Of a DNA stretch of 64,000 bases, positions 1-13,038 are shown piece by piece. Position 1 is the stretch's first letter. The number at the start of each line of letters is the position of its first letter. Under the pieces are notes generated by a model. The model was given only the letters and a program-made list of their open reading frames with translations. It was not told where the DNA came from and made no database searches. The position numbers and the translations under genes are program-made. The stretch comes from Ulva prolifera (Eukaryota > Chlorophyta > Ulvophyceae > Ulvales > Ulvaceae). The stretch spans positions 6,754,424-6,818,423 of the forward strand of contig CM041198.1 of NCBI GenBank assembly GCA_023078555.1, written 5' to 3'.

Positions 1-178
1 CCATGAAATACGGCCGGTTACGTGATGCGCTGTGGCTGTGAGGATTATGCGCGTAGACCTACGCCCTCGCCCCACAGATGCCAGTAGACTGACATCCGGT
101 CCCACGTGTGGCGATTCTGCTGCCGTCCACGTACACCGTATCAGACGCATGCAGCGCATGCATTGCGGCGCAGCGCAC

Positions 179-3100
179 CTGCCGCGCCTCGTCCTCAAGC
201 GCGAGGTAGAGGTAGTCCAGCTGGACGTCGAGCGTGCACAGCGCGAGCTCGCGCCCGACGCTCAGCACCTCGCGGTCCATGTCCTGCATCTCGTAGGCCA
301 TGAGGGCACGCAGCTCGATCGGCGCCCGGCGCACGCGCGTCTCGCGGTCCTTGCTCACCTCCTTCAGCCGCTTCTCGTACTCTGCAATGCGCAGCTGCAG
401 CGCCTCGATCTGGCGCCAGATGCGGTCTGCACAGCACCAACAGCCGTCTTGACAGTTGTCTGTCTGAGCACAGGCAGGGGGGGCACCCATGCCGGGCGGC
501 GCCGGGAGACCGCATGGGCATGAGAGAGAGCAAGGGCAAAGAGTCCAGCGCCTGGTCCCACGGCCGCCCGGGAGCACCGGACGCGCTGGTCCCGACGCCC
601 GCAACGTCGGCGGGAAGCAGCCGCCTGTGCGGGCCAGCCGCCCCCATCGGCAGCTTTGAACGCAGCTTGCGCAGGCGCGCGGCTGCGTTGATACAGCGCC
701 CACCCGCATCACCACCCCTCACCGCGGGGGGGCACAGCACCCGTCAGTAGCACAGCATCCGTCCTCCCTGGTGGGAGCGCCGCTGCAAGGCACATCGCAC
801 GGAAGCCCCCCTCCCCCCCGGCACATAAACCCAACCTGCAGCCGCAGGTCGAATGCGGCAAACAGACAGGGCTCCCAGAACCACGTGCGGCATAACCGGC
901 CATCCAGCAGTCAAACTACACAGCTATGCCATGGAGGCCAGCCCAGCACCGGGCAGCCGCAGTCGCACACAGGGGCGTGGCGGGGACGCACCGGCGTCGG
1001 AGAGGGGGGTCGCCATGCCGAGCGGCAGGCGCTCGGCGGCGGAGGCGCGGAGGCCGTTGAGGCGCGCCCACACGCCGCTGACGTACGTGCGCGACACGCT
1101 CAGCGCCTCCCGCACGCCGCTGTCGCGCACGAGCTCGCGCGCCATCTGCACGCCCGAGCGCACGCCGCCGGCGTCGGAACCCGCGAGGTACGTCGCCGGC
1201 GTGCGCCCCGGCATCGACAGCGCGCCGGCCATCTGCATGGCACGCCATGCGTCACGTGTGCGGCAATGCGTGTGGTAATAATAGGACAAAGGCACAGAGT
1301 GGCGGCAACGGACAAGCACATCGACACCAGCGACAGTGCCACATGCAGACCGGGTTCAGTCTTGGCTGCTTGGACTTGGCTGCAATGCAAGTGTGCCCCA
1401 GCGGCAGAACCTGGTGAGACCTCGCCAGGCGCTGTGACTAGGCTGCAGCGGGTGACGCGTGCCCGGGCTGCCCGGTGAGGTAAAGGAGACGACAGCTACG
1501 TCAGATGGATGTGCATCATCCAGTGAGGGGTGGTGCTGCGCTGAGAGGTCATGTCATATCACCTGATGTGTGTGATGATGCTGTGTGGCGGCACACTGGA
1601 TGTGCATCATCCAGCGTTCGTGCACGTCCGCTTCTGGCACATGCACCATCTGTGAAGCAGGAACATGCAGACTCGCGTCGGTCAAATGCATGAAGGCAGT
1701 TTCCTGATCCAAGAGGATATGATCGCAAGGGGGCGCTAGGAGGAGGGGGGGGGGGGGGGGGGGGCGTGCCTGCCTTGCGCGCGCCTGCACCTCCCGCCGC
1801 AGGATCCGCACTTCCGGGTCGTTCCGGAAGGCCTGGCCGAGGGCGTGCAGCTCACGCTCCTCACGCTTGCGCAGCTTGCCACAGCTCGACAGTGCGAGGT
1901 TCTCGAGGCCCGCCGCGAGCTTGCCCATCTGCGCCGCCGCCGCGGGGTCCCGTGCCTTGAGCGCGCCCGCGCCGCCGCCGCCGCCCTCGCCGCGGGCCGA
2001 CGCCGCGGCGGAGGACGCGCCCTCTGAGGAGCCGGAGCCCGTCGCGGCGTCGCGGTCGTCGGCGGAGATCTCGGTGGGGTCATGGAAGAGGAGTGAGACG
2101 TGCGGCAGCAGCGCCTTCACATCCGCCTGCACTGCCGCGCAGCCTTGTGGCCTGTTCTTTTGTTTGTCATTGGTTGCAAAACTGTCGTTCCACCCATGGA
2201 CTCATGCGTTCGACCCGCGCTGTATCTGAATCACGCTGTGTGCGATCACTGGCTCTATGTGCGCCGCTGCCATGCTCAAGCGCTGTGCCGTTTCCGGGTT
2301 ACGTGTGCTGGATGGATTCTGACACAAGAGCAGCGCAGTGCACAAGGGGCGCGGCCGGCGCCTGTCAGAGTACGAATTCTACGGTCTCTGTGCCGGAGCA
2401 CTACCACTCTTCCTATACGTGTAAGCATCATCCAGGTGCCGGCCGGCCGTGACGTCCGCGGTGCAGCCATCCTCCGCAGCGCGCAGACGGCTCCACTGCT
2501 GTGTGGAGCATACACTTCTGACCTGTCTGTGTGTCAGGCATTCTTGACACACAGACAGGTCAGAATTGCCGCCTCTGCTCACATGGCGCGCGAAAACGGT
2601 GGGGCCGTGTGCGCTGGTTCCGGGCTACGCCCCCCGGAGCAGCGCGGGGGCCTTTGGCCCGAGGCGCGAATGAAGAAATTAAAAAATAAACCCCCCGGGT
2701 GTTCACCTGGAGTGTCAATGGGCTGCGGCCGCCGCTACAGCGCACCACGGGCGCCTGGGCTGCGCTGGCGGAGGCGCGGCCAGGTAGGACCCAAGGCGGT
2801 TGACATGCGGGAGCGCCCCGCCTGAAGGCTGAGCTGCAACGCACAACGCGTCTCGACGGCAGCCGAGGCAGGGCACACTGGCCCGATCGCGGTGAGTATA
2901 ATTGCTTCTGTGGCACTCTACGCTGGCCCACCTTCCCGCCCTTCATTTTATTTTACCGCCCGCTTCACAGTTCCCAGCCTGCGACTTCCCGGACTGCGGC
3001 GTGGGAGTTCCCGGGCTGCGCCTCACCCGCAGTGAAGTTACAGCGCCGCTGCTCCCCACGCTCCCCACCCTTACGTGGCTCGCAGTGCGCGAGCCAAACG

Positions 3101-3688
3101 GGTGGGGAACTCGCACGCTGCCCCGCCCGTTCGTGCCGTGTTACGCTCCCCAGCACATAGCTGCTCCGCAGAATCCCCAACATGGTGCACCTCGCCCGCC
3201 GGCCATGGCGTCAAAGGATATAGTATCCGCCACAAAACAGGCACAAGAAAGCCTGTCAGGCCCCACACCCAGGTCGGTGCAAGAGCCAGCCAGAGCCAGA
3301 CCGAACCAGGCAACAGCCAGCACGAAAGATAGGCTACCGCCTGGCCAGACCCAGGCTCACGGAGCCGCGAGCAGAGAGGTGGCGCACCTGGATCTGCTCG
3401 CGGATGACGGCCATGTCGGCGAGGATGTCGAGGGCCTCCGAGCGGCGCGTCTCGCGCGCGCTGCGCCGGTCGTCGTCGCCCGGCATCTCCGCGAGCTCCG
3501 CGTCCGTGTACGGCGCGTACACCGGCGCCGTCGCGCGGTGGTACGCCTCCGCGCGCACGCAGTTGCGGTAGAAGCGGCGCAGGCAGAGGAGCTGCTCGAG
3601 GCGGCGCACGCGCGCCGCGGCCGCCGCGACGGGGTCGGGCTCGACCGCGCCCACCGCCGCTGCGGCCGCCTCGCTATGCGTCGGCGAC
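179..3688 (-). CDS. Unrecognised multi-exon coiled-coil protein (3' end beyond the left edge)
   Basis: Four exons join in frame on the minus strand: 3688-3388, 2126-1791, 1232-992 and 426-179. Donors are GTGCGC, GTGCAG, GTGCGT and GTGCGC, and acceptors end in GCAG. The last exon ends in phase 0 at a clean donor, so at least one more exon lies left of base 1; the first exon starts mid-codon, so more exons lie upstream. The first exon is Ala/Arg-rich with a helical stretch near RRLEQLLCLRRFYRN. The second has a Gly/Ala/Ser linker and a charged KLRKREERELHALGQ helix. The third contains RDSGVREALSVSRTYVSGVW. The last is strongly coiled coil (IEALQLRIAEYEKRLKEVSK) and ends near LDVQLDYLYLALEDEARQ. 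I do not recognise the family and propose no function. Phase agreement and GC-rich coding composition make the gene real, but its identity is open. Confidence 0.7.
1745..1764. repeat. Homopolymer G20 (C20 on the coding strand)
   Basis: An uninterrupted run of about 20 G, lying 26-45 nt inside the intron that follows the exon ending at 1791 of the minus-strand gene. In the transcript it is a C tract just downstream of the 5' splice site. The exact length is subject to sequencing error. Confidence 0.8.
2516..2565. repeat. Perfect 21-bp hairpin
   Basis: Arms 2516-2536 and 2545-2565 are perfectly complementary with an 8-nt loop. The hairpin lies in the intron between the first two exons of the unrecognised minus-strand gene. 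It could be a small-RNA precursor, a foldback or a remnant of a mobile element; the sequence alone does not decide. Confidence 0.85.
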
Positions 3689-6194
3689 CTGCGGCCACAC
3701 GCGCACACGTTGCCACATGACCGCACGAAGTGCAGGGTGCTCGGTGGGGATGGGTGTGCGGGCGTAGGGCGCTGCATGGGCATATGAGACAGAACCCGAG
3801 GTGGGGCATCCGGACAAACTCACGATGCTCCCGACGAGCTGGAGCTCTGTACTACCTCTGCTACTCCCAGGCGCAGGGTGATTGCCGCAGACAGGCCTGA
3901 GGGACTGAGCTGCGGAGTTTCGGCTGCCGCATGCGATGCAAACGTGGCTGAAGCGACGATGGACAATGGGCAGAGTGTGTTGGGGGGGGCAGGGGGGGGG
4001 GGGGGGGGGGGCATGCACAGTGGGCTGTGTCTAAGCGCCCATGCAACAACAGATCGAGAAGGCGTTCTAGCCGATACTCTGAGAGGAACCGGCCTGAAAT
4101 GTGCACAGGCGAAGTGGGGAGGACAGGCGCCCTGCTGACGCTGGTTGCAGCAGACATCTGGCCTCAATGGGAGAAGGGGTATGTGGACACTCATGGGCCA
4201 GTGGCCATTCCTGGATGCTTGTGGTGGAGCTGAGTCACGAGGCATTGGTGGTTATGGGTGGGACGCAGGGGCCAGCACACATGCAGACGCATGTGTAGGG
4301 CACGACGGTATGTGTGGGCAGGCAGACATGGTCTCGAATGATGAGAAGCCTTGCCTTGCCTTCTGGTGAGGCACAGAAATATGGGCGATACTGCGCAGAG
4401 GCATTTTGTCTCATTGAGCCCAACAATGTATGGCGCAGTCGAACGATCCTGCTGGAATACACTGGCGAAAATGTACTGAGGACGTGGACTGCTGGACAAA
4501 AGACCTGCGGGTGGATGTGCAGCGCTGTAGATGGTGGTGTGTATGTGCTACATGGGACAGTCACAGGCGGTCTGACCTGTGCAGCTCGCGTCGGATGCCA
4601 ATGTACAGGATACAGTCGAGCATTTCTCGTGCTCTGAACCTAATGATTGGTACGGCTTCAGAGCTGATGGCATGGGGCAGGGGCAGTCACAATGGGAAAG
4701 ACTACCTGCCACCCAGCCGTTCTGAGTGTACGAGGCGCTGCGGCAACCTTGCCAGAGATAATGCCAACTTCACATGGTGCTCTGCCGGACACAGGCGGCA
4801 TAGCTTCCAGCGAGTACTAGCAACTGGCTCAGGCTGCAGAGCAGTGCCATAACGCACATACCAGCGGTCCCAGACACTACAACAGAGACGCAATCCAAAG
4901 AACGACGTGGATCTGACCAAGTGACACTATAAACCATATCTGGGGTGTTTGTTTGCACAGTTGACTTATGTTGAGGTAATCGTGCGGTGGACGTCGAGAG
5001 AGGAAGAAGAACACAACGGAGACGGACATGAGCAGAAACGCGCACCCTGTACTTGTCGCCGCCATGATATAGAGCGCTGTAGGTTGCTTTGGCGTTCGTT
5101 TCGCCGGTCGCTGCCCGATGTCCGGTTGGACGTCCAGGCTCCGGCTGATGTGTCCACGAGCTGGCGGAATGCCACATCGCAAGTGGATGCGGCATGATCC
5201 AGTCGACAGCAGACTCATCAAGTATATGGGTTCATGTAATAGGTATTAATGAATTCAGCTTGCGACCCCTCTTGCCGTGGCAACGATCGGGGCAGCACCG
5301 CAGATCGGCGTCAGCAGTGCACGATAGCCCGTGCCAAAGACGGAGCGTCTGAGAGATGTTGACGCAGACTATGTGTCGCCCCGGTGCAATGCGAACTACT
5401 TCAGCCTACCTTGACGGTGTTCCAAACGCGGGGCTCAACTGTCCGTGCAGCCATTGTATGATCCATGCTGTCAGGTTGCATGGCCACCTACGTGTAGAAT
5501 GTGATCTGTATTGTTGTTGTCATCGCTCCGACTCCGGATATCGATCATGTCGGGGCATGTAGCGGACGCAGCAGCATGAGCGTTGGCCACAAGCTGCGCA
5601 GTGCACCGTGGGACACAGAAGGTGCCGACAGTCACTGAGCACACATCGCTCGTGCAGCAATGTACAATAGCGCTGCCAGCCTCTGCATGTGCACGAAGCC
5701 TTTCCGGACAGTGGTCGCGCCAATGGCATATGCACGTGTAGTCTTGGCGTGGGCAGATTGATCAATCGCACACACACTTCGTGTTGAACTGCGCCTGCAT
5801 TTATTTTTGTCATCGTTGCTTCTGAAGCGACGGAGTGTGGCTCTCAGCGTCCACGTTCAGTTCTTGTCGTAAGCGCGCCCTGATGCAACGCTTCAGTTTC
5901 ACTGGTTCTGGGCTTCCCAGCCTAAGAGGTGGTGCAAGCGCAGAGAAGCCTGAATGTTCGCAAGGTGTGTAAAAACGTGTCCGGGAACTACGAGGTGCCG
6001 CTTGGGAAGCTTGAGTGCACGCGGCTTCTGGGCTCGCCAGGTCACTGCGTACAGTGCTGGCACGCACCAGGTGTCAGCGATGCTGCGCCCCAATTCTTAC
6101 ATGCTACATCCCATGTGCACTATTCTGAGCATTCGCGGATCGGTGTGGCTTGCGCAGATGCTCAGTGAGGGGTTGATAGTGGTGACAGACTGCC
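3689..6194. other. No confident gene
   Basis: Mixed-composition sequence with only short open frames and no recognised motif. It should hold upstream exons of the minus-strand coiled-coil gene, because that gene's first visible exon begins mid-codon. It also contains a G20 run at 3992-4011, the second of four such runs in the window. Confidence 0.5.
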
Positions 6195-8102
6195 ATGTCC
6201 GCATTCCCTGCCTGCTTGAGAACCAAAATCGTACCCAGCGGCTACACATGTACCATACAAGTCTGTTGTGGTGTGCTTCATGGTCGTCAATCAGTTCTCT
6301 ACTTGTCTCTGAGGTTCCCGGCTTCATCTGGTGCTTCTCGACCGAGTTGTACGTACAGTGCCTCACGGCATAGACTGTGTGCTTCAGGGCGCTGGGACTT
6401 CAAAATTGCACCGAAGCACATTCAGCCGCTGTTAGCGAGTATTACAAGGCAAGCGCCAAGCAATCGCATCGCGACGCTTGCAAACGCACCCGAGTTCAGA
6501 GTGCACAAGATTGTAGGAGATGGCCGATGCATGTTTCGAGCAACGGTGCGATTCTTACTTAGATGATGCTGCGACATGCTGCTGCTACACTCAAGTGCCA
6601 GCAGTGCGCTTCCCGCGTGGCTCTGCTCTGGAGAGTCGTTCCTTGCTTCAAACGGCACGCAAGAGCAGCGATGCCACTGCCTGTCTGCGCCACACATCAT
6701 CACACACTATAGCGGATGCGGAACCAAAGCCAAACGTGTAGCTCTCCTTATGCATTTATACGCTGCAGGTCCGGTCACTTGCATTGAACAAAGGCGTGTT
6801 CCTTAGACCAAGAGAAGAGCTAGTAGAAGCCGAGCAACTACGACAAGCATGCCATGATGCCCTTTGCAGGACATCCCAGCGGTCAAAGCAGTTCCCTGAT
6901 GCAAGGAAGCAGATTCTGTACGGGTACGGAGACCTGCCTGAGTACTGCAAGCAGCTCGCTCGACCAACGTTCTGGGGAGGGGAAGTCGAGATGATGGTGA
7001 TCACAAAGATGCTCAAAATCCCCATACACGTCTACACACCTGACGCGGAGTCTGGAGGGTGTGCCCTGAGCTTGCTGCTTGCCTCGTGTACGGGCTGCCA
7101 CAGTCCTTCATTCTGCATCGATCAATCGCGGACCACGCCCATCGAATGCAGACCCCACGTCCATCGGACAAAGCAGCCTCCGAGGCTCTCACATCGGAGC
7201 TGCTGAATTAGCGTACAGACATGCCTCCGTTCACAGCGGATCCATCGATGTAACCCAGCCTTGAGGAGGTTGCAATGTCCAGCTCGATGGCCAAATCCTT
7301 TCCGCCTGTTCTCCTCTGTGCACCAGCATCGACTGCAGCCTGCACCAGCACCAGCCACAGCTCACCTCATGTCCAGTCAAATATCAACAAGGCACTGCAC
7401 AGTTCCGCCCGCCGTGCATCCTGCAGCCTTCTCACCTGTCCCCGTGTTGCAGCAACTGCCACACATATCACACGCCCACTACTCCCTTGTTCACAGGCAC
7501 AACCACGCCACAGCATCCTCACAACAACACAACCATACACGCCGGAAGCCTCGCTGAGCTCCTGCACCTGGCCGCTGCCAACTTGTAGCTCATGCAGGCT
7601 GGTCAACCGCTGCCTCGTACATCTCACCCCCCCTCTCTCTCCAAACCTAACACACATTCTCATAAGACAACACCAATTCGGTCTGAGATGACGCAGTCGC
7701 CAGTGTCGAAATGGATGTCGCTGTGTAATCTCGCATACCTACGCACGTGTACAAACGTAGATGCTTACGACACGTCGTCCCGTGCATTCGGAGTCTGTCA
7801 ATGCCGTCTTCAGTACCCCGCTGAGTACATCCACATTTTTTGATTTTTTTTAAATAAAAAAAAAACAAATCGTATAGATGTTGGCTTTGCTCTACGTACA
7901 AACCACTGAGCCGTGGCTGTCAGGCTGAGGGCGGCCCTGAGGCGTGCGCGGCCGCTGCAGGCCCACCGGGAAGTTCTCCGTGATCGCAAAGTTTGGGAAG
8001 GAGTACGAGAAGCCGGGCCGGGACCGCCCGGGGCGCACCCCCGTGCACCTCCTCTACACCGGCGGCTGCCACTACGACCTCCTCATCCCCCGCGGCCTCT
8101 AG
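6195..8102 (+). CDS. OTU-domain cysteine protease (deubiquitinase-like), three exons
   Basis: Exons 6195-6545, 6769-7058 and 7961-8102 join in phases 0 and 2 to give 260 residues. The product should cleave ubiquitin or a ubiquitin-like protein. The OTU catalytic loop GDGRCMFRA gives Asp109 and Cys112. The centre has the typical WGGEVEMMVITKMLKIPIHVY stretch, and the C-terminus has HLLYTGGCHYDLL with catalytic His251. The family's substrate-facing order (GDG-C, WGGE, HYD) is intact, and the layout resembles the plant At3g57810-type OTU proteins. The first ~85 residues are Ser/Arg-rich with few acids and could be an organelle-targeting peptide, which is an inference. The ATG at 6195 is the first in the open frame. 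Donors are GTGCGA and GTGTGC. An additional 5' exon cannot be excluded. Confidence 0.9.
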
Positions 8103-9327
8103 CGGCCGGCCCCACGGCGGAGGCCGCCGGTCTCACGGCGGAGGCCGCCCTGCGAGCCGGCCGCGGCCGCTGCGGCCTCGAGGCCCGGGGCGCGGGCGCT
8201 GCGGGCCGGGTGCATGCGGGCGCTGGCGCGTGCGGGTGTGCCAAGCAGGCCGCGGGCTGTGCTGTGCTGTGCTGTGCGCGGCCATGGCGGCATGCGCGTC
8301 CTTCTGGTTGCATGTGACGTGCACATGTGCCGCTCACGCACTCTCTGGCGGGCTGCGGCTGCGCCGGCTCGCGGCCCGTTGCGTTGTACCGGCTTCCCAG
8401 CGGCATGTTGCTGGCTGAACGGCTGATGCACCTGGCGCGGCCCGCGGGGGCACACATGGGAGTGCACAGGGGCGTGCTGCGGCGTTGCGGCGCTGCACAA
8501 CGATCGCCGGGCGAGGCCTCGTCGTTGATGCTGGCCGTGCATGCCACATGATGGCCATGCACGCCGTGCTGGCTGCCGCACCCAGCATGGCCTCGCGGCT
8601 GTCTTGTTCCACAGCTGTTTTGCTTTGCGGCTCCTAGGGGTGAGGTCAAGGTCACTCTCGGGGTGGTCTTGACTGAGGCTGTTGCGGCAAGTGCCGAGAT
8701 TAACTTACCTCACATGTTGCAGCTCCACAGCTGGACCAAAGCACCTGTGGAGCAGGGCAACGTGTCCCCACAGCTGCGATGTGCGGCCTGTGGACACCGG
8801 GTGAAGCTGGCATAGTCCTAGCAGGCTGCTGTGCTTGGTGTGAGAGCTTGCACAGGAGCAGGAGCGGCCGGCTGCCTGTGCTGGCGGCGTCTGTGCTGAT
8901 GCTGAAACCTCTTCCCCCGCACGCGGCCGGTACAAGGCACAGTGCAGTGCAGAACATGTCGGAGCAGCCACCTCTCCTTGTCTCTCTGTGAGAGCAACTG
9001 GGGCTGCTCAGCGCAGGGGGCTCATCGCTCGAGTGTGCCTCGTAGCCACATCGGCGGGTGAAGCACGTGTGCAGCCTTTGGTTACCCGTGAGCCTCCAGA
9101 CGGTTTGGACATGGTATAGATTGTATGAATGGTGTTCGTGACGTGGGCTGGCCGTGGGCGGATGGGCCTTAGTGGCATTGAACGCGTGTGGCATGGCTTT
9201 GCAGGTCATGGTGTGAGTGAATGAGAGTGAGTGAGAGAGGCACGCTGTGATGCTGAATGGGCTTCCCGGGGCTGCGCAGGGGCTACGTTGAGGGTCGTCA
9301 GACGTGTGATACGTTTGTGTGGTGCGG

Positions 9328-9379
9328 GCAGTGTTGGGTCGCCCTGCAGAGTTCTCAGGGCTGCGATCCAGAAATTAGG
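9328..9379 (+). repeat. Diverged dispersed repeat, copy 1 (inverse of 10754-10805)
   Basis: Starts with GCAGTGTTGGGTCGC and matches the reverse complement of 10754-10805 over about 52 nt at roughly three-quarters identity. Likely a fragment of an old dispersed repeat family; no ends or target duplications are visible. Confidence 0.6.
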
Positions 9380-10753
9380 CATAATTACTAGCAAACATTC
9401 CCCGGAATCGGGCCCAGTGGCTCAATACTGGTGGTGAGGCAGGTGCAGGCATTTCGTGTGATTCGAGGGGCCAACTGGGTGCATCACCGAGCGTGTGCAC
9501 GCAACGGCAGCCTCCATGTAAAAGCGTTTTCTATCCCATTGATTCATCGGCGCACCCCCCGTTTGGTGCGTGCTGCGCTGCAGAGGCTGCCGCTGGCGGT
9601 GCGGTCGAGCCTGCCCACCACCTGCCATCCCACCACCTGCCATGCAGCCCAGTGCTGGCTGCAAAGTAAAGTAAAGTAAATCTGAATTTACTTTACTGAG
9701 CCGTTGTAGCTTGGCTGGCTCGACATGGGTTGAGGGCGGGATAAAAGCTACCCCCTAGTTTTCAGGATGTCATGGGTTCGAGTCTTTGAACGTTGCAGTC
9801 GAGCGCTTGAATGAAGGTGCGTGACATAGAGCCAGCCTGTGTTGCCACCACGGGTACATGCTAGAGGACTCGCCACCAAGCGCGCCCCTGCGCCCGGGGG
9901 GGTCCACCGCCGGCTTGCGTGCGGTCAGGGGCATCCGTCCACCGAGGCACGAGTGGGTGGGCGCCGGCGCGTGTGTTACAAGGATAGAGCCGGGGTGGCA
10001 GGCGGCACCGCCAGGGCAACGAGGAAGCAAACGGACGGCCCCATACGGTGCTGCTGTGTGTGGACGGTGGTGGGTGTTGGCGCACATGGGCGGTACAGGT
10101 GTGAAGTCAGGGTGTGCTGGCGTGTGTTGCGTGCCGGTGGTTGCGTGCGCGTGTGGTGGCCCTGTTTGTGTCCTGCGGTGCTGCCTGTCTCTCTGGCTTC
10201 GTCCTGGTCACACGGGCGTGCAACACCCACCCCCAAGTTTGAGAGAGGGATGTCCGAGAGAGGGATCCGGATGTCCTGCGCTCAGTCCCACTCACATGCG
10301 GACGCCTGCCTTGGCGCCGACACGTGTACACCCCGGGCCGGCGCGGCTCCGGCGACCTGGGATCACATTCATTTGAGCTGTTTGCATGGGGGCACCGGCA
10401 CGTTTCACCATGCATATGGACTCGTCGCCATGCGTCCGTTGCATTGTCAGGCAGCATGCATGCTACGAGATGCACAGGCGCTGTCCGCAGCGGGGCATTT
10501 GAGTTTTGCCGCAGGCCTGCATCACTGCATCGCGAAACGATTGCAAGCGATGTGTGACGCCAGGCATGCGGAGCCGCACGCACATGTGGACACTTTCAGC
10601 GCCGGCTTCTGCGTATACGTAGGTGTCTGCGCGGTTTGGGGCGTCATGCTGCCTAGGCGCGGGAGACTGGTGGCCACCAGTGGAGACCTAGGCCTCCACA
10701 GCAGTGTTGAGTCGACGGGCCCGATCATACGTGACATGACATTGTCACTCGGG

Positions 10754-10805
10754 GCTAATGTCTGGGTTGCAGCCCTGGAACTGCTGCAAAGCGACCCAAC
10801 ACTGC
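10754..10805 (-). repeat. Diverged dispersed repeat, copy 2
   Basis: Reverse-complement partner of 9328-9379, sharing the 15-base core GCAGTGTTGGGTCGC exactly. The two copies are about 1.4 kb apart in opposite orientation. Confidence 0.6.
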
Positions 10806-12429
10806 TCCACAGGCCGATATCCCCTGAGACATCTGCTGAGACACCTCCTGAGGTGGGATGTCTGCATGCATGCGTGCGCTGGCAAGACTGTGGTTTCATT
10901 TCTCATTCTGCAGGGGCAAGCCTGACCTCGGGCGCTGTCCCGGCAGCTAGTCCTGTGCAGGACAGTGCCATGCAGCTCAAGACCAGGCATTCACTTGGAC
11001 AGCCCCCGCCCCGGGCCCCGGTTTCCCACGGGGGAGAGGCATATCGCATAGACTAGCTGATCTTGTGGATCTGATGATCTTGTGGATTTTGAATTCAAGG
11101 CTCTTCAGAGGCACCAGCTGGAGCACATGCACATGTGTACTCACGAACATCCGGGCCCGTATGTGTGACCCATGGCCAACACCGCACAGTGAAGCTTGGA
11201 CTCCAGTGGCATCCGATCAGAGTCTCCGCGAGTCTGCTGAAGGAACGTGCATTCGACAGCAGAGGGCATCGTGTTTGCCGTGAAGCACAGGGCGTGCAAG
11301 GCCACTGGATGGTACGGGCATGTGCCCGTTGCGGATATGTTGAGAATCTGACAACTTGAACCCATGGCAGGCCGAGCTGGGATTCCCATGGCAGCAGGCA
11401 CATGGTGCACGCACTCACTCACCTTTGCGAAGCTATGGTGTCTGCTCGATACCGTTGTATCTGATCTCCGTCGGTGCGCCAGTACCATGAAATCCCGTAA
11501 GGCTGCAGAGGTCTGTGTGCGCAGATCGCGTTTCACCAGGCACGTTTGTGGAGCGTGCTGCACGCCACTGTCGCTTGCACATGCATGGACGACGGATGCC
11601 TGCATGGACTCAATCTCACATTTTGCGACATTGAAAGCGCTGCGTGCCCATGCGCTGCTAACAGTCCACACGCTGTCAACGACTGTTATATTGTAGCAGA
11701 TCCAGAAGCACCAGATATTGTTTGAGTAGCCAGCGGAACGGTAGTGCAGGGGAAGTGACCTCGGCCACACGACGACACGCATCGACACTTGCCTCGATAC
11801 CTGCCACCAGATTTAAGTTGTACATTGGCATGGCCAACGGGCTCGACACCATGATAGCTCCTTTTCTGGCCGAAGATACTCCTTTCTTTTGGGAGCAGCG
11901 TTGCACGGCAACGCCTATCTGCGGCTCTTCGTTCACTGTCCTGCAAGGGATAACAGCTTGTAGACCATACCTGCGTGAAGACCCAACGGTGCGCACTGCA
12001 CCACACGAAATTCTGGATGATGCCGCTCGATGGCACCTTTAGTGTGGATATTGGCCACATGTGGCGGACTGTGAGTTGGGCAGCTTGTTGGACATGCATG
12101 TCGCAGCTTCGACCTCACCGTTGATCGTTCACTGAAGATCACTGTACACGACGATGTTTGATCATTGTCGGTGTGTACCACATAATAACAATAATTATAA
12201 AAACTACAAACGTGCACTGTTGCGTGCATCGCATTTGTGTTGGCATGCTCACAGTATTGTCAATTCTACACACGCGTCACCTTGTCCACCACCCTGCAAT
12301 GTCGACGCTTCTTGCTACATGCCATGCCGACCTCTCGATCTCGACCCGCATGCCCGCCAAGTGACAGTCTCTGTCCGTCCACTTGAAGGATTCCGGTGTG
12401 CAGCATCAGCAGCTGACCACACTTGCGCC

Positions 12430-12760
12430 TATGCAGGCCAGATTACTGAAGCCGGATGATGCAAAGGCTGAACGTGTGCAACACTCGCGAATGTCCGAAG
12501 ATCAGGGCTCTGAATGTTCTTCGAATGCGATGTCAACAGGTAGTGCTTGCACTCAGGCGTTGCACCAAAATGAAGCAACACTTCAGCACAGAAACTCAGG
12601 ATCCAGCAACGATGACTTCGCTGCGGTGTGCCTGGATCCAGGCAATGCACGTCAGCGTGGCTACATCACCGCTAAGCAGCTGAGAGACTCACTGAAGCGT
12701 TTGCACCAAGTCACGGTTGCAGATGAACACGAAGCTGTGCAGGCTCAGTCAATGAAATAA
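12430..12760 (+). CDS. Possible 3' exon of a small hypothetical protein
   Basis: The frame runs to a stop at 12760; its first ATG is at 12430, and a TTG-initiated reading from 12383 is also open. The protein is polar, Gln/Ser/Asp-rich and ends with a segment around DPGNARQRGYITAKQL that resembles a degenerate EF-hand loop and following helix. No splice partner was found with certainty, though an open segment at about 11800-11950 could belong to the same gene. Composition is unlike random sequence in this region, but the call is weak. Confidence 0.2.
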
Positions 12761-13000
12761 CATTCGCCATTGGCTGCATGAGGTCAAACATAAAAATTTT
12801 GGGCAACAGGAGCTTCAGATCTGAAGATGGGCTAGCAGACAAAGAGTTCACACGATTTGAGCAAACAGCGGGGGGGATAACAAGCAGCTGGGTGGGGTAC
12901 TGACAGATCAAACAAGCCTGCAAATGTGATGCTGTCAGCATTCCACCCCGTTTCCTTTTTGTTTCGCCCAGCGACGGATCGGTTCATGTAGAGTGTGGGC

Positions 13001-13038
13001 GTAGATATGTGTAGATATGTGTAGATATGTAGATATGT
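13001..13038. repeat. Tandem repeat, 10-bp unit GTAGATATGT, about four copies
   Basis: Three exact consecutive units followed by a partial fourth. Simple short tandem repeat in intergenic DNA. Confidence 0.85.

Noticed and set aside
9698-9790. tRNA-like pattern with a box A-like TAGCTTGGCTGG and a box B-like GGTTCGAGTC
   Set aside because: Box spacing is too long and no acceptor stem or cloverleaf can be drawn. It may be a tRNA-derived remnant but is not a tRNA gene.
9839-11056. 405-codon plus-strand open frame
   Set aside because: Cys/His/Arg-rich random-looking composition, no motif, no consistent splice context, and it overlaps a dispersed repeat. Length alone is weak evidence in GC-rich DNA.
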